Source of the DNA: Yonghaparkia sp. Root332
GTDB lineage: Bacteria; Actinomycetota; Actinomycetes; Actinomycetales; Microbacteriaceae
Reading direction: 5' to 3'
DNA length: 64,000 nucleotides
Assembly (NCBI RefSeq): GCF_001425665.1
Contig: NZ_LMCX01000001.1
Span: 1,113,651-1,177,650 of the forward strand
Part shown: positions 46,525-55,174 of the stretch, piece after piece
Layout: each line of letters opens with the position of its first letter
How positions within the stretch are numbered: the stretch's first letter is position 1
Program-made: the position numbers and the translations under genes
Notes under the pieces: generated by a model
Databases searched by the model: none
Seen by the model: the letters and a program-made list of their open reading frames with translations, nothing else
Told to the model about the DNA's origin: nothing

Positions 46525-46721
46525 TCGCGGCCGACAGGAGACTCGGATCATCGAAGCCTGCGGACCCCGCGGCCGGAGCATGCGTCAATCGCATCTACGA
46601 GATGCCTCTCAGATCGGCAGAAATGGAACCCTTAACAAGCTGTATTCTCCCAGATCAGAGGGGCATTTCCGTTTCGCGACGCTCGTTCAAAACCTCTCCA
46701 CACCGGTGGATCGAGGCTTAG
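46525..46721 (-). mobile_element. Truncated IS end with transposase N-terminus (IS1380-like), remnant B
   Basis: Homologous to remnant A and in the same orientation. On the minus strand it encodes AGFDDPSLLSAA, then is truncated. Shared blocks include CGGATCATCGAA (46544), GGAGCATGC, CTACGAGAT, ACAAGCT and GCATTTCCG. Its outer end (CTAAGCCTCGAT on the minus strand) touches the Gfo/Idh fragment and supplies that fragment's stop codon. Confidence 0.55.
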
Positions 46722-46883
46722 CCGGGGGCGAGCAGGGGCGTGCCGTTCAGCACCGACTGCGCGAAGTTCTCGAGCACGCCCGAGTGCTGCGCGCCCCACG
46801 GGGAGTCGAACTCGATGACCTCGGTGTCGCAGAGGACGGCGGCTTTGAGCTGGCCCGACCGCCGCATGACCTTGACGCGTACC
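46718..46883 (-). pseudogene. Internal fragment of a fifth Gfo/Idh-type oxidoreductase
   Basis: About 55 codons on the minus strand ending LLAPG-stop. TEVIEFDSPWGAQHSGVL and ENFAQSVLNGTPLLAPG are the C-terminal domain motifs of Gfo/Idh proteins of the inositol-dehydrogenase kind. Both ends are lost: the 5' side is replaced by the sdaA repeat and the 3' side by IS remnant B. None of the four intact Gfo/Idh genes in the window contains this stretch. Confidence 0.65.
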
Positions 46884-47209
46884 CGCGCAAGGTCGTGCGC
46901 CCCCGAACGATCAGGGCCACAATAGAGTCGCGGCTCGACGACGCCCGCACGAGGGGCGTCGCCTGCGCCGCCGACCCGCGCAGCGCGAGCAGAGCGGGTC
47001 GCTCCACTCCTCGGCCGCGACCCGGCCCCACCGATCGGAGCCCTCGTGAGCATCCCCGTGGCGGTCAGCCTGCCGCTCGCCGAGCGCGAGTTCATCTCGG
47101 TGCACGACCTGTTCCGCGTCGGCATCGGCCCCTCGAGCTCTCACACGGTCGGGCCGCTCCGCGCCGCCAAAGCGTTCGTGAGCGCCCTGAGCGATGCCGA
47201 GATCTCCAG
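46884..47209 (+). repeat. Direct repeat copy B: sdaA upstream region plus 5' end
   Basis: Partner of 42268-42593. Recombination between the copies would delete 4616 bp, the whole peptide/two-component/precursor module. Confidence 0.9.
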
Positions 47210-48405
47210 CCCCCGACGCCGTGCTCGCCGGGCTCGCCGGCCACGAGGTCGAGCACGTCGTGCGCGACGACGTCGTGGCCGTCCGCGGGCGCGCCGACAC
47301 CGAGCGGCGCCTCAGGCTCGACGGCCGCCACGACATCGCGATCGACGAGAGCTGGCTGACGTTCGCGCCGCGCGAGCTCAAGCCGCGGCATCCCAACGCC
47401 CTCACCCTCACCGCCCGCGACGCGGATGGCGCGGTCGTCGCGGAGGAGACCTACTACTCGATCGGCGGAGGCTTCGTCGAGCAGGAGAGCGCGCCCGCCT
47501 CCGAGCGCGCCGGCGACGCGCACGTCGGGGCCCCGCGAGTCCCGTACCCGCACGACACCGCCGCCGAGCTCCTGCGCCTGTGCCGCGCCAACGGGCTCAC
47601 GATCGCCCAGCTGGCGCGCGCCAACGAGGAGTCGCTGCGCACCTCCGACGAGTCGAGCGCCGCCCTCCGCCGCATCTGGCACGCCATGAACGCGTGCATC
47701 GACGCCGGCCTCGAGACCCGCGGAACCCTGCCCGGCGGGCTCAACGTGCCGCGCCGCGCCGCCGCGATGGCCGGCCAGCTGCGCGACATCGACGAGGCGC
47801 ACACGCGCGACTGCACCCTCGAGTGGCTGCAGGCCTACGCGATCGCCGTCAACGAGGAGAACGCCGCGGGCGGCCGCGTCGTCACCGCGCCGACGAACGG
47901 GGCGGCGGGCATCATCCCGGCCGTGCTGCGGTACGCGCTCGACGTCCTGCCGATCACCGACAGGGATGCCGCGGCCGAGGACTTCCTGCTCGTCGCGGGA
48001 GCCATGGGCGCCCTCATCAAGAACAACGCGAGCATCTCGGGCGCCGAGGCCGGCTGCCAGGGCGAGGTCGGCTCCGCCGCGTCGATGGCCGCCGCCGGAT
48101 TCACCCACCTGCTCGGCGGCAGCAACGAGCAGATCGAGAACGCCGCCGAGATCGCCATGGAGCACTCGCTCGGCCTCACGTGCGACCCCGTCGCGGGCCT
48201 CGTGCAGCTGCCCTGCATCGAGCGCAACGCGATCGGCGCGGGGAAGGCCGTCGCGGCCTCCCGCATGGCGATGCACGGCGACGGCACGCACCTCATCAGC
48301 TTCGACACCGTCGTCGCGACGATGCGCCAGACGGGCGACGACATGTCGCGCAAGTACAAGGAGACGTCCGAGGGCGGCCTCGCTGTGAATTACGTGGAGT
48401 GCTGA
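47046..48405 (+). pseudogene. sdaA: L-serine dehydratase, interrupted by a small deletion and frameshift
   Basis: GTG 47046 gives 54 normal residues ([17 protein letters not shown]), then the frame breaks at 47209. The rest of the enzyme is intact in another frame from 47194-47212 to 48405 ([16 protein letters not shown] onward). The segment that in relatives contains the GSLGATGxGHGT loop, about 25 codons, is missing. The [4Fe-4S] cysteines remain ([26 protein letters not shown]). ATG 47194 could start a 403-residue product without the N-terminal substrate loop, probably inactive. A sequencing or assembly error is possible. Confidence 0.75.
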
Positions 48406-48441
48406 TTCCCTCCGCCCGCGCCCGACCGACAGACTGACCCC

Positions 48442-48843
48442 ATGTTCAGAGCCCGGCACGTCAGCGAGTCGATCGCCCGCCCGCCCTCGGTCGTCATGGC
48501 CATCGCCCGCGACCCGCTGAGCCTGCCCGAGTGGGCCGCGGGGCTCGCCGAGGGCATCCGCCGCGAGGGCGACGCGTGGATCGCGAGCTCGCCGATGGGC
48601 GACGTGCGGGTCGAGTTCCGCACCGACATCGAGCGGGGCATCCTCGATCACGACGTCACGATACCCGACGGCACCGTCGTCACGAACGCGATGCGCGTCC
48701 TGCCGAACGATGGCGGAAGCGAGGTCGTCTTCACGCTCTTCCAGCGCGACGGGATGTCCGACGCCGAATTCGACGCCGACGCGGCCGCCGTCGCGGCCGA
48801 CCTGCGGTCCCTGCGCGAGCTGTGCGAGAGAATGGCCGGATGA
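48442..48843 (+). CDS. SRPBCC (START-like) superfamily protein
   Basis: 133 residues. Short helix-grip fold with the pattern VVMAIARDPLSLPEWAAG and VTNAMRVLPNDGGSEVVFTL. Likely binds a hydrophobic ligand; role unknown. CAGACT (48430-48435) lies 6 nt before ATG. Its stop overlaps glmU by 4 bp. Confidence 0.8.
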   Translation: MFRARHVSESIARPPSVVMAIARDPLSLPEWAAGLAEGIRREGDAWIASSPMGDVRVEFRTDIERGILDHDVTIPDGTVVTNAMRVLPNDGGSEVVFTLFQRDGMSDAEFDADAAAVAADLRSLRELCERMAG

Positions 48844-50267
48844 CCGATTCGCAGCTCGCCGTCATCGTCCTCGCCGCCGGCCAGGGCACCCGCATGAAGT
48901 CGCGCACGCCGAAAGTGCTGCACCGGCTCGCGGGAGTCCCGCTCATCGGGCACGTGCTCGCGACCGCCCGCGCGCTCGACCCCGCGCACGTCGTCGCCGT
49001 CGTGCGGCACGATCGCGACACGGTCGCCGCCGCGATCACCGAGCTCGACGCCGACGCGCTCATCGCCGACCAGGACGAGATCCCGGGCACCGGCCGGGCC
49101 GTCGAAGCAGCATTGGATGCCCTTCCCGCCGACTTCGCGGGCGACGTGCTCGTCGTCTCGGGCGACGTGCCCCTGCTCGACGCCGACACCCTCGCCCAGC
49201 TCATCGCCGCGCACCGGACCCGCTCCGCCGCCGCGACCGTGCTGAGCGCCGTGCTCGACGACGCCACCGGGTACGGCCGCATCGTGCGCTCGACCGCCGG
49301 CGACCTCGACCGCATCGTCGAGCAGAAAGATGCCACCGACGACGAGCGCGCCATCACCGAGATCAACTCGGGCACCTACGTCTTCAGCGTCGCCCCGCTG
49401 CGCTCGTCGCTCGCGCTCGTGTCGACCGACAACGCGGCGCAGGAGAAGTACCTCACCGACGTCATCGGCCTGCTGCGCGGCGACGGGCAGGGCGTCGCGG
49501 CGCTGCCCGCGGGCCAGTCGTGGCTCGTCGCGGGTGTCAACGACCGCGTGCAGCTCGCCGACGCGGCGCTGCGCCTCAACCGGATGATCGTGCGCGGCTG
49601 GCAGCTCGCGGGCGTCACGATCAGCGACCCCGCCTCGGTCTGGATCGACCGCACCGTCACGCTCGAGGCCGACAGCGAGGTGCTTCCCGGCACGCAGCTG
49701 AAGGGCGCGACGACGATCGCGGCCGGAGCCGTCGTCGGCCCCGACTCGACGCTCACCGACACCGAGGTCGGGCAGGATGCGCGCGTGAGCCGCACCGACG
49801 CCACGCTCGCGGTGATCGGAGCGGGAGCATCCGTCGGCCCCTTCGCCTACCTGCGCCCCGGCACCGTCGTGGGTGAGAAGGGGAAGATCGGCACGTTCGT
49901 CGAGACGAAGAACACGACCCTCGGCGCCGGCAGCAAGGTGCCGCACCTGTCGTACATCGGCGACACGACCGTCGGCGAGGGCTCGAACATCGGCGCCGGC
50001 ACCATCACCGCCAACTACGACGGCGTCAACAAGCACAAGACGCAGGTCGGGTCGCACGTGCGCACCGGGTCTCACAACGTGTTCGTCGCCCCCGTTAGGA
50101 TTGCTGACGGAGCGTACTCCGGCGCCGGAACGGTCATTCGCAAGGATGTCGGGCCGGGCGAGCTGGCCGTGAACGTCGCTCCGCAGCGGAACATCGCCGG
50201 CTGGGTGGAGAAGAACCGGCCGGGAACCGCGGCGGCCGAGGCGGCTGCCGCAGCCTCGGACGACTAA
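48840..50267 (+). CDS. glmU: Bifunctional UDP-N-acetylglucosamine pyrophosphorylase/glucosamine-1-phosphate N-acetyltransferase
   Basis: 475 residues. Makes UDP-GlcNAc for peptidoglycan. N-terminal uridylyltransferase with VLAAGQGTRMKSRTPKVLH, VVSGDVPLL and ITEINSGTYVF. C-terminal left-handed beta-helix with hexapeptide repeats (VGPFAYLRPGTVVGEKGKIG, VGEGSNIGAGTITANYDG), and a short Ala-rich tail. Followed by prs, the standard order. Confidence 0.97.
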   Translation: MTDSQLAVIVLAAGQGTRMKSRTPKVLHRLAGVPLIGHVLATARALDPAHVVAVVRHDRDTVAAAITELDADALIADQDEIPGTGRAVEAALDALPADFAGDVLVVSGDVPLLDADTLAQLIAAHRTRSAAATVLSAVLDDATGYGRIVRSTAGDLDRIVEQKDATDDERAITEINSGTYVFSVAPLRSSLALVSTDNAAQEKYLTDVIGLLRGDGQGVAALPAGQSWLVAGVNDRVQLADAALRLNRMIVRGWQLAGVTISDPASVWIDRTVTLEADSEVLPGTQLKGATTIAAGAVVGPDSTLTDTEVGQDARVSRTDATLAVIGAGASVGPFAYLRPGTVVGEKGKIGTFVETKNTTLGAGSKVPHLSYIGDTTVGEGSNIGAGTITANYDGVNKHKTQVGSHVRTGSHNVFVAPVRIADGAYSGAGTVIRKDVGPGELAVNVAPQRNIAGWVEKNRPGTAAAEAAAAASDD

Positions 50268-50274
50268 CACCCCC

Positions 50275-50323
50275 CTGCCGCCACAGTAGAACCACACCGA
50301 TCGCAACGTCGCCGCGGCGGCAG
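50275..50323 (+). other. Possible stem-loop between glmU and prs
   Basis: CTGCCGCC (50275-50282) can pair with GGCGGCAG (50316-50323) around a 33-nt loop. Located 8 bp after the glmU stop; it may shape the prs leader. Weak evidence. Confidence 0.35.
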
Positions 50324-50336
50324 AAACCGAGGACTC

Positions 50337-51314
50337 GTGGCCAGCATCAAGATCACCGGCCAGAAGCGCCTCGTCATCATCTCGGGGCGCGCCTACCCCG
50401 AGCTCGCCGAGCAGGTCGCGGCGGAGCTCGAGACCGAGGTCCTGCCCACCGACGCGCGCACCTTCGCCAACGGCGAGATCTACGCGCGCTTCGACGAGAG
50501 CGTGCGCGGCTGCGACGCCTTCGTCATCCAGTCGCACGCGCGCCCCATCAACGAGGCGCTCATGGAGCAGCTGATCATGGTCGACGCCCTCAAGCGCGCC
50601 TCGGCCAAGCGCATCACCGTCGTCGCGCCGTTCTACCCGTACTCGCGGCAGGACAAGAAGGGGCGAGGCCGCGAGCCGATCTCGGCCCGCCTCATCGCCG
50701 ACCTGTTCAAGGCCGCCGGCGCCGACCGCATCATGAGCGTCGACCTGCACGCCGCGCAGATCCAGGGCTTCTTCGACGGGCCGGTCGACCACCTGTTCGC
50801 GATGCCCGTGCTGCTCGAGCACTTCCGCGCCAAGCTCGACCCCTCGACCCTCGCGGTCGTCTCGCCCGACATGGGGCGCGTGCGCGTCGCCGACATCTGG
50901 AGCGACAAGCTCGGGGCGCCGCTGGCGATCATCCACAAGCGCCGCGACCCGCTCGTGCCGAACCAGGTCTCGGTGCACGAGATCGTCGGAGAGGTCGAGG
51001 GCAAGGTCTGCCTCCTCGTCGACGACATGATCGACACCGGCCGCACGATCGTGAAGGCCGCCGAGGCGCTCAAGAAGGCCGGCGCGATCGGCGTCGTCGT
51101 CGCCGCGACCCACGCGATCTTCTCCGACCCCGCGTTCGACATCCTGCAGGCGGAGGCGATCGACCAGGTCGTCGTGACCGACACGCTGCCCATCCCGGAG
51201 GACAAGCGCTGGGATCGCCTCACCGTCCTGCCGATCGCCCCGCTGCTCGCGCGGGCCATCCACGAGGTGTTCGACGACGGGTCGGTCACGAGCATGTTCG
51301 ACGGGGCCGCGTAA
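50337..51314 (+). CDS. prs: Ribose-phosphate pyrophosphokinase
   Basis: 325 residues. Makes PRPP from ribose 5-phosphate and ATP. PFYPYSRQDKKGRGREPISA is the flexible loop and ATP site, VSVDLHAAQIQGFF the metal site, and LLVDDMIDTGRTI the PRPP-binding loop. GTG start. The downstream hairpin ends the glmU-prs transcript. Confidence 0.97.
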   Translation: MASIKITGQKRLVIISGRAYPELAEQVAAELETEVLPTDARTFANGEIYARFDESVRGCDAFVIQSHARPINEALMEQLIMVDALKRASAKRITVVAPFYPYSRQDKKGRGREPISARLIADLFKAAGADRIMSVDLHAAQIQGFFDGPVDHLFAMPVLLEHFRAKLDPSTLAVVSPDMGRVRVADIWSDKLGAPLAIIHKRRDPLVPNQVSVHEIVGEVEGKVCLLVDDMIDTGRTIVKAAEALKKAGAIGVVVAATHAIFSDPAFDILQAEAIDQVVVTDTLPIPEDKRWDRLTVLPIAPLLARAIHEVFDDGSVTSMFDGAA

Positions 51315-51391
51315 CCGCACCTGCGCCCCGCGCACCGTGCACCTGCGTCCTCGCGCCCCCGCGCCGAACCGCTTGCCCGCGGTTGAGCCCG

Positions 51392-51435
51392 AAAGTCGCG
51401 GTTGAGCCCGAAAATTCGGGCCCAACCGCGACTTT
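51392..51435 (+). terminator. Strong terminator after prs
   Basis: Two 21-nt arms with one mismatch, a 2-nt loop and a following T (AAAGTCGCGGTTGAGCCC on the left). The left arm repeats part of the sequence just upstream (CGCGGTTGAGCCCGAAA at 51379-51395), giving a direct plus inverted repeat structure. Confidence 0.85.
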
Positions 51436-51494
51436 TCGACTCATTCGGCGCTGATCGACGCCCCGCCGACGCCGAGTCCACGCCCCGCGGCGCG

Positions 51495-52856
51495 CTACGC
51501 GGCCACGAGCTCCCGGATGCACTCCTCGAAGACGCGGTGGTGGGCATCCACATCGGCGCGCGTCGTCATGGGAGCCATGAGCGCCATGTTGTGGAACGGC
51601 GTGAGCATGATGCCGCGGTTCGCGAGGTACAGGTGGATCATGTCCTCGAGCTCGCCGTCGGCCGCCTCAGCCGCCTGCGTCCCGTTGAGCGGGTAGGGCC
51701 GCGCGAAGCGGTACTCGGCCCGCGCGCCGAGCTGGTTGATCGCCCACGGAAGGTCGTACTGGTCGAAGAGCGCGTTGACCCCGTCGGTGAAGTACGTCGC
51801 CGTGTCGATCATGTGCGCGAACGCCTCGTCGGTGAGCACGTGCTCGAGGGTCGCGCGCATGGCCGCGACCGAGACGGGGTTGCCGGCGAGCGTGCCGCCG
51901 ACGCCGCCCATGTCGACGAGGTCGAGGTCGGTGCGGGCGAGGGCGCGCTCGGCGAACTCCGCAGACAGGCCGTAAGCCCCGGTCGGGATGCCCCCGCCGA
52001 TCGCCTTGCCGATGACGACGAGGTCGGGCTCGATGTCGTAGGCGGTCGTCATGCCGCCGGGCCCGGCCGAGAAGGTGTGCGTCTCGTCGATGATGAGCAG
52101 CGCGTCGTACTGGCGCGTCAAGGCGCGCACGCCCTCGAGGTAGCCGGGCTCGGGCAGCACGATGCCGATGTTGGTGAGCGCGGGCTCGATGAGCACCGCG
52201 GCGACGTCGCCATGCGCGAGGGCGCGCTCGAGGCCGGGCAGGTCGTTGTACTCGGCGGCGCGCGAGGTCTCCGTCACGGGCACGGGGGCGCCGACGTTGC
52301 CGGGGCGCGACATGCTCTCGCCGTCGGGCCCGACGACGACGAGAGACTCGTCGACCGATCCGTGGTAGCAGTACGAGTGGAAGACGATCTTGCGTCTCCC
52401 GGTGATCGCGCGCACGAGACGAATCGCCCAGCGATTCGCATCCGTCGCCGTCAGTGAGAAGCTCCAGCGGTCCATCTTGAAGCGGCGCGAGAGCTCGGCG
52501 CCGACCCACTCCGCGTCCTCCGTCGGCAGCATCGTCACGAGGCCGCCGAGCTCGCCGATGCGGCGCGTGACGGCCTCGACGACGATCGGGTTCGAGTGCC
52601 CGGCCATCGAACCGGTGTCGCCGAGGGCGAAGTCGATGTACTCGTGCCCGTCGATGTCCCACACGCGGTTGCCGTGCGCGCGGTCGAGGTAGATGGGGAA
52701 GCCGCCGGCCTTCTTGTTCATCCAGGTCATGGGCACGCGGCCGAACAGGTGCTCGGCGCGCTCGTAGGCGGCCTTCGACTTCGGGCGGGCGGCGGTGAAC
52801 GCCTCCTGCTCGCGGGCGTACATCTCGGCCAGGCGGGTGCGATCGATCGTGATCAT
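51495..52856 (-). CDS. Class III (PLP-dependent) aminotransferase
   Basis: 453 residues from ATG 52856 (GAGGAC ribosome site). Fold-type I enzyme. IIDETHTFSAG contains the PLP-ring Asp, and VIGKAIGGGIPTGAYG the Schiff-base Lys. ALGDTGSMAGHSNP and FHSYCYHGSVDESL are similar to glutamate-1-semialdehyde aminomutase relatives, but sequence context does not indicate haem synthesis. Substrate open. The 245 bp before it hold no gene. Confidence 0.88.
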   Translation of the reverse strand: MITIDRTRLAEMYAREQEAFTAARPKSKAAYERAEHLFGRVPMTWMNKKAGGFPIYLDRAHGNRVWDIDGHEYIDFALGDTGSMAGHSNPIVVEAVTRRIGELGGLVTMLPTEDAEWVGAELSRRFKMDRWSFSLTATDANRWAIRLVRAITGRRKIVFHSYCYHGSVDESLVVVGPDGESMSRPGNVGAPVPVTETSRAAEYNDLPGLERALAHGDVAAVLIEPALTNIGIVLPEPGYLEGVRALTRQYDALLIIDETHTFSAGPGGMTTAYDIEPDLVVIGKAIGGGIPTGAYGLSAEFAERALARTDLDLVDMGGVGGTLAGNPVSVAAMRATLEHVLTDEAFAHMIDTATYFTDGVNALFDQYDLPWAINQLGARAEYRFARPYPLNGTQAAEAADGELEDMIHLYLANRGIMLTPFHNMALMAPMTTRADVDAHHRVFEECIRELVAA

Positions 52857-53101
52857 GGGGTCCTCATTCGTTTCGTCGACGGTGCGAGCGCTGCTGGGCG
52901 CGGAGTCTCCGCGGGCAGGGCGCACCGGCTCCGTGCTGGTGATCGCATGAGGTGACCGGAAGCGATGAAAGCAACCACCGCTCCTCGACGGGTCAGGCGC
53001 TGCGCCCTCCAGGGCGCGGCCATCGGCGAACACGGAACGCTCTTATCATCGCAAACCGGCCCGGCATCCCGAAAGAGGGGCGACGGATGCGCGGCGCGGG
53101 T

Positions 53102-53476
53102 TCAGGCGCCGCTGCGCGGCCGCAGGTCCGGCGCCCCCGGGATCACCCCGAGCACGGCCACGCGCACCTCGCCCGTGGGGGCGAGCGCGTAGCAGTTCCA
53201 GCCCACGGTCTCGAGGCTGCCGAGCTCGAAGGCGACGCGGGTGGGGATGCGGGCATCCGCCTGCGTGTCGACGGCGAGGCGGCACGCGCGCGCCGCGGTC
53301 GACTGGGCGAGCGCCCACGTCGCGAGGGCGCCCGGGACGATGAGGGAGAGGAGGGCGACGATGCTGACGATGCGCATGACGCGGGCACGGCGCTCCCACG
53401 CGGGGGAGCGACCGTCGGCACCGTCTCCGTCGCCGGGCCAGTCGGCCTCGCGGAGCTCGCGGGGGTCGTCGTCCAT
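53102..53476 (-). CDS. Small single-pass membrane protein
   Basis: 124 residues. Acidic N-terminus (MDDDPRELREADW), one membrane helix (VMRIVSIVALLSLIVPGALATWALA) and an outer domain of ~65 residues with two cysteines (ARACRL, WNCYALA). Function not recognised. Start ATG 53476 gives the acidic cytoplasmic tail; upstream sequence is repeat-rich. Confidence 0.6.
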   Translation of the reverse strand: MDDDPRELREADWPGDGDGADGRSPAWERRARVMRIVSIVALLSLIVPGALATWALAQSTAARACRLAVDTQADARIPTRVAFELGSLETVGWNCYALAPTGEVRVAVLGVIPGAPDLRPRSGA

Positions 53477-53522
53477 CCCGGCCAGTCTCGCACGCGGGGT
53501 CGCGGGCCGCGTGCCCGGGGGA

Positions 53523-53576
53523 GTGCGGGGCGGCGGGTGCGGGGCGGCGGGTGCGGGGCGGCGGGTGCGGGGCGGG
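53523..53576. repeat. GC-rich 14-bp tandem repeat
   Basis: Unit GTGCGGGGCGGCGG repeated three times exactly with a fourth partial copy, upstream of the small membrane protein. Confidence 0.85.
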
Positions 53577-53615
53577 AGGCGCGCCACCCCACGCGTACCG
53601 ACCCGCCGCACTCAT

Positions 53616-53660
53616 GATGTGGAGGAATGACGAAAAAGCATTACGTCACTCCTCCGCATC
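53616..53660. other. Large intergenic inverted repeat between divergent genes
   Basis: Arms of 17 bp (GATGTGGAGGAATGACG and CGTCACTCCTCCGCATC) with two mismatches and an A-rich 11-nt loop. It lies upstream of both flanking genes, where no terminator is needed. Confidence 0.7.
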
Positions 53661-53773
53661 GTGAACGGGTGCGCGACTGACCGTGGTCGCCGGCGGCCTG
53701 GACACCCCGACGTGCGTCGCGCGCCCGCCCCGTCCACCCCGCCCCGTCCACCCCGCACCGGTAATCTGCGCGC

Positions 53774-55150
53774 GTGACCTCCGACGCCGACGCCGACGAA
53801 CCGCCGACCGGCGCCGAGCCGCCGACGCCGCCAGGTCGCTCCGCCCTCGCGCGCAGCGTCGCGCTCGGCGGCGCGATCGGCATCGGGCTCGCGTCGATGA
53901 TCGGGGCGGGCGCGTTCTTCGTGTGGGCTCCCGCGGCGGCAGCGGCCGGCGAGCTTCTCCTGCTCGCGCTGCTCATCGCCGCCATGGTCGCGACGCTCAA
54001 CGCCTTCAGCTCGGCCCAGCTCGCCATGGCGCACCCCACCTCCGGAGGTGCGTACGCGTTCGGCCGCCGCTACGTCGGCCCGTGGATCGGCTTCAGCGCG
54101 GGCTGGCTCTTCGTCGTCGGCAAGACCGCCTCGGCCGCCGCGATCGCATCGGTCGCCGCCACGTACCTCGGCACCGCCCTCGGGCTCGACGCCGTCCCGA
54201 CCCGCATCCTCGCCGCCGCGTTCATCGCTGTGCTCGCCGCACTCAACATGTCGGGAGTCCGCACGACCGCGCGCGTCGCGATCACGATGGTGAGCATCGT
54301 GCTCGCGGGCCTCGCGGTCTGGTTCGTCGTGACGGCGCTCACGGCGGCCCCCGACTTCGGCGGCGTCGACGGCCCCGTCGTCGGCTCGGTGGGCGACCCG
54401 GAGTCGGGCGACGGAGCCCCACCGCCCGCGCCCGAGCCGACGCTCGGAGGCCTCCTCGAGGCCGCGGCCCTCCTCTTCTTCGCCTTCGCCGGATACGCGC
54501 GCATGGCGACCCTCGGCGAAGAGGTCCGCGCGCCGCGCCGCACGCTCCCCCGCGCGATCCTCATCGCGCTCGGGGTCGTGCTCGCGCTCTACGCGGCCCT
54601 CGCGCTCGTGCTCGTCGACCGGCTCGGGGTCGACGCGCTCGCCGCGAGCAGATCACCGCTCGCCGACGCGATCGACCCGCGCTGGGCGCTGCCGATCGCG
54701 CTGCTCGCGGCGCTCGCGTGCCTCGGGTCGCTCGCGGGCATCCTCGCCGGGCTCAGCCGCACGAGCCTCGCGATGGCGCGCGAGCGCGACCTGCCCGGCC
54801 CGCTCGCGCGCATCTCGACCCGCACCGGGGCGCCCGTCGTCTCGGAGGCGCTCATCGCGCTCATCGCGATCGGCATCGCGCTCCTCCTGCAGCCCGCCCA
54901 GCTCGTCGCCGCCTCGAGCGCCGCCGTGCTCGTCTACTACGCCATCGCCCACCTCTCCGCGCTCCGCCAGCCCGCGGGCGAGCGGTGGCAACCGCGGCTC
55001 GTCGCCGGCGCCGGGCTCGTGGGGTGCCTCGTCCTCGTCGCCGCGCTGCCGGCGGCGTCGCTCCTCGGCACGGCGGGCATCCTCGTCGTCGGGCTCGTCG
55101 CCCGGGCCGTCGCCCTCCGGGTCCGCGCCGGAACGAGCGGCGCGCGCTGA
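53774..55150 (+). CDS. APC-superfamily amino acid permease
   Basis: 458 residues with about 12 membrane segments. GIGLASMIGAGAFFVW is the unwound helix 1 motif of APC transporters, and FFAFAGYARMATLGEEVRAP is helix 6 and loop. A Pro/Ala-rich loop (residues ~210-225) splits helices 5 and 6. TAATCT (53762-53767) is 6 nt before GTG: leaderless. Substrate unknown. Confidence 0.9.
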   Translation: MTSDADADEPPTGAEPPTPPGRSALARSVALGGAIGIGLASMIGAGAFFVWAPAAAAAGELLLLALLIAAMVATLNAFSSAQLAMAHPTSGGAYAFGRRYVGPWIGFSAGWLFVVGKTASAAAIASVAATYLGTALGLDAVPTRILAAAFIAVLAALNMSGVRTTARVAITMVSIVLAGLAVWFVVTALTAAPDFGGVDGPVVGSVGDPESGDGAPPPAPEPTLGGLLEAAALLFFAFAGYARMATLGEEVRAPRRTLPRAILIALGVVLALYAALALVLVDRLGVDALAASRSPLADAIDPRWALPIALLAALACLGSLAGILAGLSRTSLAMARERDLPGPLARISTRTGAPVVSEALIALIAIGIALLLQPAQLVAASSAAVLVYYAIAHLSALRQPAGERWQPRLVAGAGLVGCLVLVAALPAASLLGTAGILVVGLVARAVALRVRAGTSGAR

Positions 55151-55174
55151 GCGCGACTGGGGCAGACTGAGGGC

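Noticed and set aside
42594..47045. AgrB-, LanM- or ABC-exporter-type maturation gene for the peptide
   Set aside because: None of the frames in the segment shows such domains.
48648..51425. 925-codon minus-strand open frame
   Set aside because: Antisense to glmU and prs, composition-driven, no motif.
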